Origin: Reichenbachiella carrageenanivorans
GTDB taxonomy: Bacteria; Bacteroidota; Bacteroidia; Cytophagales; Cyclobacteriaceae
Direction: 5' to 3'
DNA: 64,000 nt
Assembly: GCF_025639805.1 (NCBI RefSeq)
Contig: NZ_CP106735.1
Location: 2,234,001 to 2,298,000, forward strand
Position numbers and translations under genes: made by a program. Positions within the stretch are counted from its first letter, which is position 1. Each line of letters opens with the position of its first letter. The notes below the pieces were generated by a model. The model searched no databases, had not been told where the DNA came from, and saw only the letters and a program-made list of their open reading frames with translations. Shown here piece after piece: positions 27,820 to 36,493 of this stretch.

Positions 27820-27870
27820 AGGAATGATTCATTGCTTTCAAAACCAAAGAATCATTCCTGTTTTGGTTTT
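27820..27870 (+). promoter_or_regulatory. Leader with two mutually exclusive hairpins before TPR gene
   Basis: AGGAATGATTC at 27820-27830 pairs perfectly with GAATCATTCCT at 27849-27859. AAAACCAAA at 27840-27848 pairs perfectly with TTTGGTTTT at 27862-27870. The left arm of the second stem lies in the loop of the first, and the gap between the arms is too short for both to form. They therefore read as alternative structures. A Shine-Dalgarno-like AGGAG (27879-27883) and a 12-codon open frame from ATG 27888 follow. Confidence 0.45.
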
Positions 27871-27918
27871 ATCTGTTAGGAGAAGGTATGAGCTGGAACG
27901 ATGATGAAGCAAATTTGA

Positions 27919-29187
27919 ATGATTGACACTGCTACTATGAGAATGCAAAAGACACACCTATGGCTATGGATGTTTATTATTGCTTTTACTCACGAAGGTT
28001 TTTCTCAAAATCAAGATCTAAATGCCAGCCCGGCAGAACGAAGGCAGATCGCAGACGACTATTATAATAGAGGTAATCGTGCAGGTAAGCGAGGACAATT
28101 CTCTTTGGCTGTACTGTATTATGATAGTGCTATCAGACTTGTGGGAAGTTCTACAGAGTATTTTTTTGCACGAGGTCAGGCCAAGGAATTGGCTGGTAAT
28201 GACATAGGCGCACTTACAGACTTTGAGGCCGCACTAAGAGTAAATTCGGAGAATTATACCGCCATGTTTAAACGGGCGCTTATCTACCACAAGCAAAAAA
28301 ACTATAAACAAGCGGCACAGGATTTTACCTTTTTGATCAATAATGTAGATGTTTTTGAGACTAAAGCAATCGTATTTAAAGGTGCTTCTTTCGATGAAAA
28401 AGGGGAGGCTAGCTTTTCTGGAGTAGCTACGATCAGCGATATGAAAGCGGATGTGTATTTGGCTCGCGCACTGACCTACGAAGCTATGGGGTTTAATACA
28501 CCCACCCGGTTGGATTTTGATAAGGCCATCGAATTGAATAATCATGATCCAAACTATTACGTACAGCGTGGTCTATTCAGGCTAAATAATGATGACAAAG
28601 CAGGAGCTGAGGCCGATTTTAGGAATGCTTTGGAGATAGATCAGTATCATCGGTTGGCATTATACAACCTGAGCTTTTTGGTAGATGCAGAAGAAAAGGA
28701 TGAGATCGATAAAATCCTTTATGGCGTGGGTGATTTTGCTATGGCTTATTCTCGTCGCGCTTTCGAAAATTATCAAAAGGGAAAGTATGAAGCAGCATTG
28801 CTCGACTACGATTCAGCACTTATGATCAAAGGTGATAATGCCAATGATCTGATGAATCGTGGTATGGTAAAAGCTAAACTCGGCAGATACAAAGGAGCCA
28901 TCAAGGATTTTGAAAGTTCGGTCTATGCCGACAATACGCTTACACGCAATTTCGTACTGATCGGAAACTCCTATCAAGAACTGTACAACTACTCGCAAGC
29001 AGTAATCTACTATCAGCGGTATCTTAGGTCTGAGTCAGGCGATGGAGTCGTATACTACAATATGGGGCTTGCCTATATGAAAGCAGCTAAGGACAATGAA
29101 GCATGTGGAGCTCTGCGAAAAGCCTATGAATTAGGTGAGGAGCGAGCTGAACCTGCTTTGGAAAAAGTCTGCTTTAGCTTGGAGTAG
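27919..29187 (+). CDS. Exported tetratricopeptide-repeat protein
   Basis: A 422-residue periplasmic or secreted TPR protein. The start is ambiguous among ATG 27919, 27937 and 27943; all keep the signal peptide ending near EGFSQ. TPR units repeat through the protein: RGNRAGKRGQFSLAVLYYDSA, RGQAKELAGNDIGALTDFEAA, RALIYHKQKNYKQAAQDF, RGLFRLNNDDKAGAEADF, NRGMVKAKLGRYKGAIKDF and NMGLAYMKAAKDNEACGAL. The overall style resembles the partial gene at 63171. It is divergent from tyrS and preceded by an unusual structured leader. A scaffold role is the usual guess; no partner is indicated. Confidence 0.82.
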   Translation: MIDTATMRMQKTHLWLWMFIIAFTHEGFSQNQDLNASPAERRQIADDYYNRGNRAGKRGQFSLAVLYYDSAIRLVGSSTEYFFARGQAKELAGNDIGALTDFEAALRVNSENYTAMFKRALIYHKQKNYKQAAQDFTFLINNVDVFETKAIVFKGASFDEKGEASFSGVATISDMKADVYLARALTYEAMGFNTPTRLDFDKAIELNNHDPNYYVQRGLFRLNNDDKAGAEADFRNALEIDQYHRLALYNLSFLVDAEEKDEIDKILYGVGDFAMAYSRRAFENYQKGKYEAALLDYDSALMIKGDNANDLMNRGMVKAKLGRYKGAIKDFESSVYADNTLTRNFVLIGNSYQELYNYSQAVIYYQRYLRSESGDGVVYYNMGLAYMKAAKDNEACGALRKAYELGEERAEPALEKVCFSLE

Positions 29188-29326
29188 GAGTCAGTAGCCA
29201 ATCTCACACTTGATGGTATGCAGAAAACGGAATGTTTATATTCGGTCGTTAGATTTATGTCCATCTTTGTGCGTCATTATCAGCCCATTTTAAAAAATTG
29301 TCTCATAATATCATTTGATAGTATTT

Positions 29327-30202
29327 ATGTCCAAATCAAACGCTCATTTCTTACAACTTTTTGCAGCTATAGTCATTATGAGCTCGTCAGGTACATTAGC
29401 CAGATCATTGGTTATCTCTGCGGAGTTGGCCATTTGGGTGCGATGCGTGTTTGGAGCGGTGGTTTTGTTTGGAATTATTAAATGGTTGAAGTTGCCACTT
29501 GGAGTAGGAAAAGGTACGCCGCTAAAGATGGTTGTGATCAGTACCATTTTGATGACTATTCATTGGGTGACTTATTTTTATGCCCTTTATTTTTCTAGCG
29601 TAGCCGTAGGTATGTTGTCTTTATTTACCTATCCTGTCATGACTGCGCTGCTAGAGCCACTTATCGTAAAGTCTAAGTTCAATTTGGGAGATTTGATTTT
29701 GGCAATTATCGCATTTCTTGGTTTATACTTTTTGGTTCCTGAGTTTGATTTGGATAATCAAGTGACACAAGGCGTACTGCTTGGGCTGTTATCTGCCTTT
29801 ACTTATTCGCTTCGCAATCTTATTTTGAAATTATATGTAAAAGACCATTCTGGTATTACTCTTATGTTTATGCAATTGTCGGGTGTGGCACTTTTGCTTA
29901 GCCCAGTTGTTTTCTTTCATGGGATAGCTCATAGCTTTGTGGGTATTGCAAACGACTGGATTCCATTAGTTCTTTTGGGAGTGGTCACCACTGCCTTGGG
30001 ACATACGGTATTTGTTATGTCATTCAAGAATTTTTCCATTACTACAGTGAGTATTTTAAGTACACTTACTCCTCTGATTGGCATTGGACTAGGAATGTTG
30101 TTTTTGAATGAGTACCCTGAGGGTGAAATTTGGATTGGAGCAGGCTTAATTTCTGTTGCCGTTGTTGCAGAATCATTAAAATCCATGAGGAGTTCTGGGT
30201 AG
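29327..30202 (+). CDS. EamA-family (drug/metabolite) transporter
   Basis: A 291-residue inner-membrane protein with ten predicted helices in two EamA repeats, the layout of DMT-superfamily exporters. ATG 29327 (MSKSNAHFLQ) is preferred to a TTG four codons upstream. Segments such as MTIHWVTYFYALYFSSVAVGMLSLFTYPVM and FMSFKNFSITTVSILSTLTPLIG in the two halves show the repeat. Substrates in this family range from amino acids to nucleotides and cannot be predicted here. It is followed by a short hairpin with a T-run and is probably monocistronic. Confidence 0.85.
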   Translation: MSKSNAHFLQLFAAIVIMSSSGTLARSLVISAELAIWVRCVFGAVVLFGIIKWLKLPLGVGKGTPLKMVVISTILMTIHWVTYFYALYFSSVAVGMLSLFTYPVMTALLEPLIVKSKFNLGDLILAIIAFLGLYFLVPEFDLDNQVTQGVLLGLLSAFTYSLRNLILKLYVKDHSGITLMFMQLSGVALLLSPVVFFHGIAHSFVGIANDWIPLVLLGVVTTALGHTVFVMSFKNFSITTVSILSTLTPLIGIGLGMLFLNEYPEGEIWIGAGLISVAVVAESLKSMRSSG

Positions 30203-30223
30203 ATCATTTGGATGATTTTTTTG
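30203..30223 (+). terminator. Weak terminator after EamA gene
   Basis: ATCAT (30203-30207) and ATGAT (30212-30216) form a 5-bp stem with a 4-base loop, followed by a run of T. Confidence 0.45.
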
Positions 30224-30243
30224 TTTTGACATTCTCTCCTTTA

Positions 30244-30276
30244 TTTTATTAAACGTAAAAGTTACATTTAATAAAA
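30244..30276 (+). promoter_or_regulatory. 33-base near-perfect palindrome upstream of epimerase-symporter operon
   Basis: TTTTATTAAA at 30244-30253 mirrors TTTAATAAAA at 30267-30276, with GTAA...TTAC pairing inside; 14 of 16 positions are symmetric. It lies about 210 bases before the epimerase start, after the EamA terminator, so an operator is more likely than a terminator. Between it and the gene are two C6 tracts (30401-30406 and 30427-30432) spaced 26 bases apart. Confidence 0.45.
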
Positions 30277-30485
30277 AATCTGCTATCTTGCTCATTAGTC
30301 AAAAAGGGCAAGTGTAGAAAAACTGTTTTTTTGAGTTGGATTGTAGTTCATATTATCAAGCGGATTTTGAAATAAGCTTGTTTTTTGTGAGTTTAGCCAT
30401 CCCCCCGAAATGATTGAAATAAATCTCCCCCCATTTTGAAATATATCTAATCCCATTGTCAGGGTGAATTGGCAAATATTGCGTA

Positions 30486-31436
30486 GTGTATAAAGTTCAA
30501 AGACATCAGATAGGTAGATTCGATGCGGTTAGGTTGGTTAATGAATTGACTCACGAATACTTGGAAATACTCACCAGTTTTGGTGCGGGTATCAACGATT
30601 TCGTTATTAAAAATGAAAAAGGACAATTAGTATCTGTGATCGAAGGATACCGTACGGAAAAAGAAGTAATTCATGATCATCATACGGCATTCAAAGGATC
30701 TAAACTGTCTCCATTTCCAAACCGTATTCCAGAAGGAAAATTCACCTTTGATGGCAAGAAATATCAGCTGCCAGTCAATGAAGTCGCGACGAACAATCAA
30801 CTGCATGCCATGCTGCACTGTAGACCATTTGATATAGTCAGAGAAGTTGGCGACGAAAACGGGGCTGAGCTCGTTCTAACGTATGATTATAAAGGTACGG
30901 ATCAGGGATACCCCTTTCCATACTTGCTAACGATCACTTATAAACTAGATGCGTCTGGTGTAAGCGTGACTACAGCTCTTGAAAATAAGGCAGATACCAC
31001 TATGCCGATAGGTGATGGCTGGCACCCTTACTTTCGGTTTGAAAACCTAAACCTAGTCGAATTACAAATGGGAGCTGCAGAGCGACTTTCGTCGAATGTA
31101 GGCAATGCTTTGTCTGGAGAGCATGGCTACAAAGTGGCCAAAATAATAGGAGAGGAGTCTTTAGATGATTGTTTTGAGGTCAATCAAGAGGAAAAATTCA
31201 GCTTGCAACTGAAAGACTCATCCAATGGGATAGCCTTAGAAATTTGGCAAGAAAGCAAAGAGAATCAGTATAGATATTTACAAATATACACACCTCCTAC
31301 CCGCCAATCTATTGCGGTGGAGCCGGTGTCGTGTGTACCCAATGCCTTCAATACAGGGCATGGACTTATTGTACTAAAACCAAACGAGAAGGTGTCGATG
31401 AGTTTTGGCATCAAAAACATACTACTAAATATATAA
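30486..31436 (+). CDS. Aldose 1-epimerase (GalM-like)
   Basis: A 316-residue mutarotase-fold protein that would interconvert alpha and beta anomers of an aldose. Visible family features are the SPFPNRIPEGKF segment, NNQLHAMLHCRPF with the conserved His, DGWHPYFRF with the catalytic-type His, and a C-terminal Pro-rich PTRQSIAVEPV containing the expected general-base Glu. The start is GTG 30486. The gene ends one base before the sugar symporter ATG, so anomerisation and uptake of the same sugar are likely coupled. No signal peptide is visible, so it is cytoplasmic. The exact sugar is unknown. Confidence 0.88.
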   Translation: MYKVQRHQIGRFDAVRLVNELTHEYLEILTSFGAGINDFVIKNEKGQLVSVIEGYRTEKEVIHDHHTAFKGSKLSPFPNRIPEGKFTFDGKKYQLPVNEVATNNQLHAMLHCRPFDIVREVGDENGAELVLTYDYKGTDQGYPFPYLLTITYKLDASGVSVTTALENKADTTMPIGDGWHPYFRFENLNLVELQMGAAERLSSNVGNALSGEHGYKVAKIIGEESLDDCFEVNQEEKFSLQLKDSSNGIALEIWQESKENQYRYLQIYTPPTRQSIAVEPVSCVPNAFNTGHGLIVLKPNEKVSMSFGIKNILLNI

Positions 31437-31437
31437 T

Positions 31438-33051
31438 ATGAATTTTTCGACCTTAGATTTTATCATTTTCGCAGCCTATTGTGCGGTTATCCTAGGCGTA
31501 GGCTTATTCGTGTCTCGAGACAAAGAGGGACATGAAAAAAATTCCGAAGATTACTTTTTGGCGGGAAAATCCCTTCCATGGTGGGCCATTGGCGCCTCTC
31601 TGATCGCAGCCAATATTTCTGCTGAGCAGTTTATCGGAATGTCGGGTTCGGGATTTGCCCTTGGTCTGGCCATTGCTTCATACGAATGGATGGCAGCTAT
31701 TACGCTGATTATCGTTGGTAAGTATTTCTTGCCCATTTTCATCGAAAAGGGATTGTATACTATTCCTGAGTTTGTGGAAAAGCGATTCAGTACCAATCTG
31801 AAAACAATATTGGCTGTCTTTTGGATCGCCTTGTATGTATTTGTTAACCTTAGTTCAGTGTTGTACCTCGGTTCATTGGCTCTTGAAACAATCATGGGGA
31901 TCCCGATGATGTATGGTGTCTTGGGTTTGAGTTTGTTTGCCGCAGCTTATTCGCTATATGGAGGTTTGTCAGCTGTAGCTTGGACAGACGTAATTCAGGT
32001 AGTGTTTCTAGTTTTAGGAGGACTGGTTACGACATATTTGGCGCTAGATGTAGTGTCGGATGGAGCCGGCATGATGGCAGGATTTAATCACCTAATTAAA
32101 GCAGCTCCAGATAGTTTTCACATGATTTTGGATAAATCGAATCCAGAGTATCAGAACTTGCCAGGAATTTGGGTATTGGTAGGAGGCCTGTGGGTAGCTA
32201 ATATATACTACTGGGGTTTCAATCAGTACATTATCCAAAGAACACTTGCGGCAAAATCGCTCGAAGAGTCTCAAAAAGGAATTGTCCTTGCGGCAGGTTT
32301 GAAATTACTCATTCCATTTATTGTGGTAATACCGGGTATCGCAGCCTATGTAATGGTCAACGATCCGGAGATCATGGCGAGATTGGGAGAAGCAGGTCAG
32401 CTGCACATACCAGGAGCGGGGTCTTCAGATAAGGCATATCCTTGGTTGTTGCAATTGTTGCCTACAGGGTTGAAAGGTGTGGCATTTGCTGCTCTGACAG
32501 CGGCTGTAGTATCGTCATTGGCTTCTATGCTCAACTCTACCTCAACCATTTTTACAATGGATATATATAAGCAGTATATCAATAAAAATGCTACCGAAAA
32601 ACAATTGGTATCCACAGGTAGGTTGACAGCAGCTGCTGCACTTGTGATCGCGTGTGTGATGGCGCCGTTGTTGGGTGGTATAGATCAGGCATTTCAGTTT
32701 ATTCAAGAATATACAGGTATCGTGAGTCCAGGTATTTTGGCGGTGTTCTTATTGGGCTTGTTTTGGAAAAAGACAACCAACCAAGCGGCGATTTGGGGAG
32801 CCGTACTCTCTGTGCCGATTGCCATAGCCTTTAAGTTTGTGCCAGGCATGCCGTTTATGAATCAAATGGGATTGACTGCAGTAGCTACTATGGTTGTAAT
32901 TGCAATTATTAGCCAGATTACTGGTGGAGGAGCCGATGATCCCAAAGGAATTGATTTGAATAGTGGAGTATTTAAAACTAGTCCTACGTTTAACATCTCA
33001 GCTTTTGCGATCTGCATCATTACTGCTGTACTGTATGCGTTGTTCTGGTAA
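31438..33051 (+). CDS. Sodium/sugar symporter (SSS family, SGLT-like)
   Basis: A 537-residue inner-membrane protein with about 14 helices. It resembles the vSGLT/SglT branch of the sodium:solute symporter family: the N-terminal ADYFLAGKSLPWW-type motif is present as EDYFLAGKSLPWWAIGASLIAANISAEQF in part, then ASYEWMA, GGLSAVAWTDVIQ, YWGFNQYIIQRTLAAKS and SSLASMLNSTSTIFTMDIY. It would import galactose, glucose or a related sugar with sodium. It forms an operon with the upstream epimerase and ends in a strong terminator. Confidence 0.92.
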   Translation: MNFSTLDFIIFAAYCAVILGVGLFVSRDKEGHEKNSEDYFLAGKSLPWWAIGASLIAANISAEQFIGMSGSGFALGLAIASYEWMAAITLIIVGKYFLPIFIEKGLYTIPEFVEKRFSTNLKTILAVFWIALYVFVNLSSVLYLGSLALETIMGIPMMYGVLGLSLFAAAYSLYGGLSAVAWTDVIQVVFLVLGGLVTTYLALDVVSDGAGMMAGFNHLIKAAPDSFHMILDKSNPEYQNLPGIWVLVGGLWVANIYYWGFNQYIIQRTLAAKSLEESQKGIVLAAGLKLLIPFIVVIPGIAAYVMVNDPEIMARLGEAGQLHIPGAGSSDKAYPWLLQLLPTGLKGVAFAALTAAVVSSLASMLNSTSTIFTMDIYKQYINKNATEKQLVSTGRLTAAAALVIACVMAPLLGGIDQAFQFIQEYTGIVSPGILAVFLLGLFWKKTTNQAAIWGAVLSVPIAIAFKFVPGMPFMNQMGLTAVATMVVIAIISQITGGGADDPKGIDLNSGVFKTSPTFNISAFAICIITAVLYALFW

Positions 33052-33077
33052 GTAGGGATTATGAAAACATTTGAAAG

Positions 33078-33110
33078 GCCTCCTAGATTGAAATTTAGGA
33101 GGCTTTTTTT
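33078..33110 (+). terminator. Terminator of epimerase-symporter operon
   Basis: GCCTCCTA at 33078-33085 pairs with TAGGAGGC at 33096-33103, followed by seven T. Confidence 0.9.
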
Positions 33111-33217
33111 GTGTATGGCGATTAGTTTAAGTGTGTTATAGATGATAGGCCTATCCAAACGCTAGATAAGAGTATCTAATGCTTTTAGCCGCTTGATTCA
33201 GAGTAAGAAGAAATAAA

Positions 33218-33251
33218 AAAGGTCAACCCATATAGCGATGGATTGACCTTT
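33218..33251 (-). terminator. Terminator of SulP gene
   Basis: AAAGGTCAA at 33218-33226 pairs with TTGACCTTT at 33243-33251, with CCAT/ATGG pairing inside. The A-run at 33214-33220 is the U-tract on the minus strand. Confidence 0.85.
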
Positions 33252-33275
33252 ATGAAGTTTATAATAAGAGGAGGC

Positions 33276-34865
33276 TTATTTCACCACTTCTTCTAGCTCT
33301 TCTACAGCGTCTTGTTCGATTTGATTTTTGAACCCAATCAATTCAAGTTTAATATTCTTGGATTTGGCATTGATTTTATAATCTTCAATAAGCTCTAATA
33401 CATCCCAATGGATGTCCTTGGATCGAGTCGCATCGATGATTACATGAGAGTTTTCAGGAAGTAGACCAAAGGTTTTAATAAACCCAGCTTTGTTGAGGAA
33501 ACTCACATCTTCAGACAATTCTATTCTGATAGGTTCTCCTTCTTTTACCTGATTTGGATCGAAGTGATATGGCGTTTTGAAGTTATTCCATAGGATAAAT
33601 ACAGCTGCTACAGCTAGTCCGAGACCGATACCCGTAAGCAGGTCTGAGAATACGATCGCTACGATAGTCACCATAAAGGAGTAAAACTGCGATGACCCGG
33701 TTTTATACATGGCCTTGAAGATAGAAGGTTTTACTAATTTGTATCCTACTACAAGCAGTACCGCAGCCAAACTTGCCAATGGAATGAGGTTGAGTACATG
33801 GGGGATCGCTATTACACAGAGCAAGAGCATTAAACCATGGAAAAATGCTGAAGCTCTGGTTTTACCTCCAGATTGTATGTTGGCAGATGTTCTTACGATC
33901 ACCTGAGTGATAGGTAACCCACCGATCAAGCCAGAAACCGAGTTGCCAATACCTTGTGCAATAAGCTCTCGGTTGGTAGGTGTAATCCGACGTTCAGGAT
34001 CCATTTTGTCAGCAGCTTCTACACTCAGCAGTGTTTCTATACTGGCTATGATGGCTATTGTGAATGCGACTACGTAAGTTTTATGCTCTGCAAGCATAGC
34101 AAAATTAGGAGTGGTGAATTGACCGAAAAACTCACCCATCGATTGAGTAACGGGGATATTCACTACATGATCTCCATGTAAAGAAAGAAATTCATTGCCT
34201 TCGAAGAGTACATTCAAACCAATGCCTGCTCCGACGGCTACGAGTGGACCATTGATGATTTTTGTGAAACTCAATTTTTTCATAAAAGGGAGATCCCAAA
34301 TCAATATAAGTGCGAGCCCTACAATACTGATCACCATTGCGCCAGGGGTGATGTTTTCCCAAGCATAAAACAATTCTGAAAAAGTATTGTGTCCATCAGG
34401 TTGGAAAAAGTCCATATCACCTTCGTGATCTAAATCATAGCCAAAAGCATGGGGGATTTGTTTGAGGATAATGATCACACCGATACCAGAAAGCATACCT
34501 TTGATGACGGAAGAGGGGAGGTAATAGGCAAAGACACCAGTTTTGAATACTCCTAGAAGTACTTGAATAATGCCTGCGATGACTACTGCTGTAAGGAAAT
34601 TTTCGAAACTGCCCATGTCGCCAATGGCTGTGAGTACAATGACTGCAAGTCCTGCAGCTGGCCCACTTACTCCGAGTTGGGATTGGCTGATCAGCGCGAC
34701 GACAATACCACCTACAATACCGGCAATGATACCTGAAAACAAAGGCGCTCCCGACGCCAATGCAATTCCTAAACAAAGTGGAACGGCAACTAAAAAAACG
34801 ACCAAACTGGCCGGCAGATCACTTCCTATGTGATCAAAAAATCCATTTTTTTCTGTATTCTTCAT
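33276..34865 (-). CDS. SulP-family anion transporter with STAS domain
   Basis: A 529-residue inner-membrane transporter of the SulP/SLC26 family. The first about 420 residues contain the transport core, with DLPASLVVFLVAVPLCLGIALASGAPL, the GPAAGLAVI motif and PITQVIVRTSANIQSGGKTR. A cytoplasmic STAS domain (about 440-525) follows. The family carries sulfate, bicarbonate, fumarate or chloride; the SVP-like start in this branch is often annotated as sulfate or bicarbonate uptake, but substrate cannot be fixed by eye. The small membrane protein gene at 34945 lies just upstream on the same strand and may be co-transcribed. Confidence 0.9.
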   Translation of the reverse strand: MKNTEKNGFFDHIGSDLPASLVVFLVAVPLCLGIALASGAPLFSGIIAGIVGGIVVALISQSQLGVSGPAAGLAVIVLTAIGDMGSFENFLTAVVIAGIIQVLLGVFKTGVFAYYLPSSVIKGMLSGIGVIIILKQIPHAFGYDLDHEGDMDFFQPDGHNTFSELFYAWENITPGAMVISIVGLALILIWDLPFMKKLSFTKIINGPLVAVGAGIGLNVLFEGNEFLSLHGDHVVNIPVTQSMGEFFGQFTTPNFAMLAEHKTYVVAFTIAIIASIETLLSVEAADKMDPERRITPTNRELIAQGIGNSVSGLIGGLPITQVIVRTSANIQSGGKTRASAFFHGLMLLLCVIAIPHVLNLIPLASLAAVLLVVGYKLVKPSIFKAMYKTGSSQFYSFMVTIVAIVFSDLLTGIGLGLAVAAVFILWNNFKTPYHFDPNQVKEGEPIRIELSEDVSFLNKAGFIKTFGLLPENSHVIIDATRSKDIHWDVLELIEDYKINAKSKNIKLELIGFKNQIEQDAVEELEEVVK

Positions 34866-34944
34866 GATGCAAAAATGTAAAACTAGGCTTGACTGCCTAT
34901 TTGATTCAAATGACTATTAAAGTATGTGGGGTACAAGGTGGCCG

Positions 34945-35277
34945 TTAGCTGGCTATAGTCATGTGATCTGGCGGGGGAGTAATTACGGGAAGGTAGCGTT
35001 GCTGAAAGAGGGGAATAAACCTCATCGTATTGCCAAGGTTTTTGAAGACAAAAGCTAAGTTGTCTGCCTGATATATGTCGTATTGGAGACTTTCTTTGTG
35101 CTCCTTGTTCTCTTTTTTTTCTTCACTAGATGATTGGCCGTCCATATCAGCTTCTTCCATATTGGCTTTTTGGCGGAGCGTATTATAGTCGGGGAGTACA
35201 GCAGAAATCACAAAACTGATCGTCATAAGAATGACCAGCGCATGGGTTGCAGCTTTTGTGAATTTCGTTTTGTTCAT
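34945..35277 (-). CDS. Small single-pass membrane protein of unknown function
   Basis: A 110-residue protein with one hydrophobic helix (THALVILMTISFVISAVLP) near the N-terminus, a very acidic and Lys-rich middle (about residues 40-65) and a C-terminal segment ending in PVITPPPDH. I do not recognise the family. It lies 79 bases upstream of the SulP gene on the same strand. Its size, acidic linker and position would fit an accessory or regulatory subunit, but nothing shows this directly. Confidence 0.5.
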   Translation of the reverse strand: MNKTKFTKAATHALVILMTISFVISAVLPDYNTLRQKANMEEADMDGQSSSEEKKENKEHKESLQYDIYQADNLAFVFKNLGNTMRFIPLFQQRYLPVITPPPDHMTIAS

Positions 35278-35548
35278 ATTTTTTGTTGCCCAAGATCATA
35301 TTGGCCTTCGGTAAATTTCAGTCTTTTTTACTGATATTCAAACAAAATAGTTGCGTTATGTTACTGTTATCTGATTGAGTGTATAGATGGGTTGTGAAAA
35401 GTTATCATGAAATGACAAATTTTTGCACTTGCTACACGTTCTGTTTCGTGAGAACCACAATAAATTCATGGCTCGTAAGGCAGGTTTAGCGAAAGCGATT
35501 ACTTTTGAGGCTTTAATGAAATCTAACGAGATACAAATCAAATCAAAC

Positions 35549-36295
35549 ATGGGTTTATTACAAGGAAAAACTGCTTTGGTGACAGGTGCTTCTAAAGGTA
35601 TCGGTCGAGCCATTGCGATGAAATATGCCGAACAAGGCGCTAATGTGGCATTCACTTACTTGTCTAGTGTAGAAAGAGGTGAGGCTTTAGTAAAAGAGCT
35701 TGAAGCCAAAGGCGTACAGGCCAAAGGATACCGTTCGGATGCCTCTGAGTATGCAGCAGCAGAGGAGTTGATCAATAACGTAGTAGCGGACTTTGGGAGC
35801 CTAGATATTTTAGTAAACAATGCTGGAATCACTAAGGATAACCTACTCATGAGAATGACGGAAGAAATGTGGGACGATGTGATCAACGTTAACCTAAAAT
35901 CATGTTTTAATACAGTGAAATGCGCGACTCGTACGTTTATGAAACAGAAATCTGGGTCGATCATCAATATTACCTCTGTAGTGGGTGTGAAAGGCAATGC
36001 TGGTCAGGCCAATTATGCAGCTTCTAAGGCGGGTATTATTGGTTTTACTAAATCGGTGGCCTTGGAACTTGGATCTAGAAATATCAGATGTAATGCTGTA
36101 GCTCCAGGGTTTATCGAAACGGAAATGACCGAAGTACTCGATGAGAAAACAGTGCAAGGTTGGAGAGATGCTATTCCGATGAAGCGTGGCGGTCAACCAG
36201 ATGAAGTGGCAGATTGCTGCGTATTCCTTGGATCGGATCAGTCTACTTATATATCGGGTCAGGTGATTCAGGTCGATGGAGCTATGTTGACCTAA
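35549..36295 (+). CDS. fabG: 3-oxoacyl-[acyl-carrier-protein] reductase
   Basis: FabG reduces 3-oxoacyl-ACP with NADPH in fatty acid synthesis. Starting at ATG 35549 gives the usual 248 residues; the frame is open for 42 codons further upstream, but that extension is unlike the family. Features from this start: GASKGIG at 13-19 (NADP loop), NNAG at 90-93, catalytic Ser143, Tyr156 and Lys160 (YAASK), and a PGFIETEMT segment. The C-terminus SGQVIQVDGAMLT is standard for FabG. It is a single gene, not within a fab cluster. Confidence 0.93.
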   Translation: MGLLQGKTALVTGASKGIGRAIAMKYAEQGANVAFTYLSSVERGEALVKELEAKGVQAKGYRSDASEYAAAEELINNVVADFGSLDILVNNAGITKDNLLMRMTEEMWDDVINVNLKSCFNTVKCATRTFMKQKSGSIINITSVVGVKGNAGQANYAASKAGIIGFTKSVALELGSRNIRCNAVAPGFIETEMTEVLDEKTVQGWRDAIPMKRGGQPDEVADCCVFLGSDQSTYISGQVIQVDGAMLT

Positions 36296-36313
36296 ATTCA
36301 AAATAAATCTAGT

Positions 36314-36344
36314 CGGATCGCTCGCTATTTGGTCGAGTGATCCG
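36314..36344 (+). terminator. Probable terminator after fabG
   Basis: CGGATCGCTCG at 36314-36324 pairs with CGAGTGATCCG at 36334-36344 (one G-T pair). The T-tract behind it is poor. Confidence 0.6.
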
Positions 36345-36493
36345 TTCTGGTAAGTGTGGTATTATCGGATATCCTGTCGTCTGAAATGAATTGCTTTGAA
36401 GCAAAAGATATAAAGATCACGCTCCTTTTCTTTTCCATGCCCAATCACTATCTTCATTTTTTCGTTATTACACTTTCATCATAAGTTGAAAAA

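Noticed and set aside
27722..27918. T-box leader of tyrS
   Set aside because: The tyrS leader is only about 20 bases if the TATCTTTG promoter is right, and the nearby hairpins lie on the other side, pointing towards the TPR gene.
30244..30276. Terminator of the EamA gene
   Set aside because: A short hairpin with a T-run already follows the stop at 30203-30223, and this stem is almost entirely A-T.
35423..35548. 42-codon N-terminal extension of fabG
   Set aside because: FabG family members begin at the NADP-binding strand; the extension has no resemblance to a targeting signal or domain.
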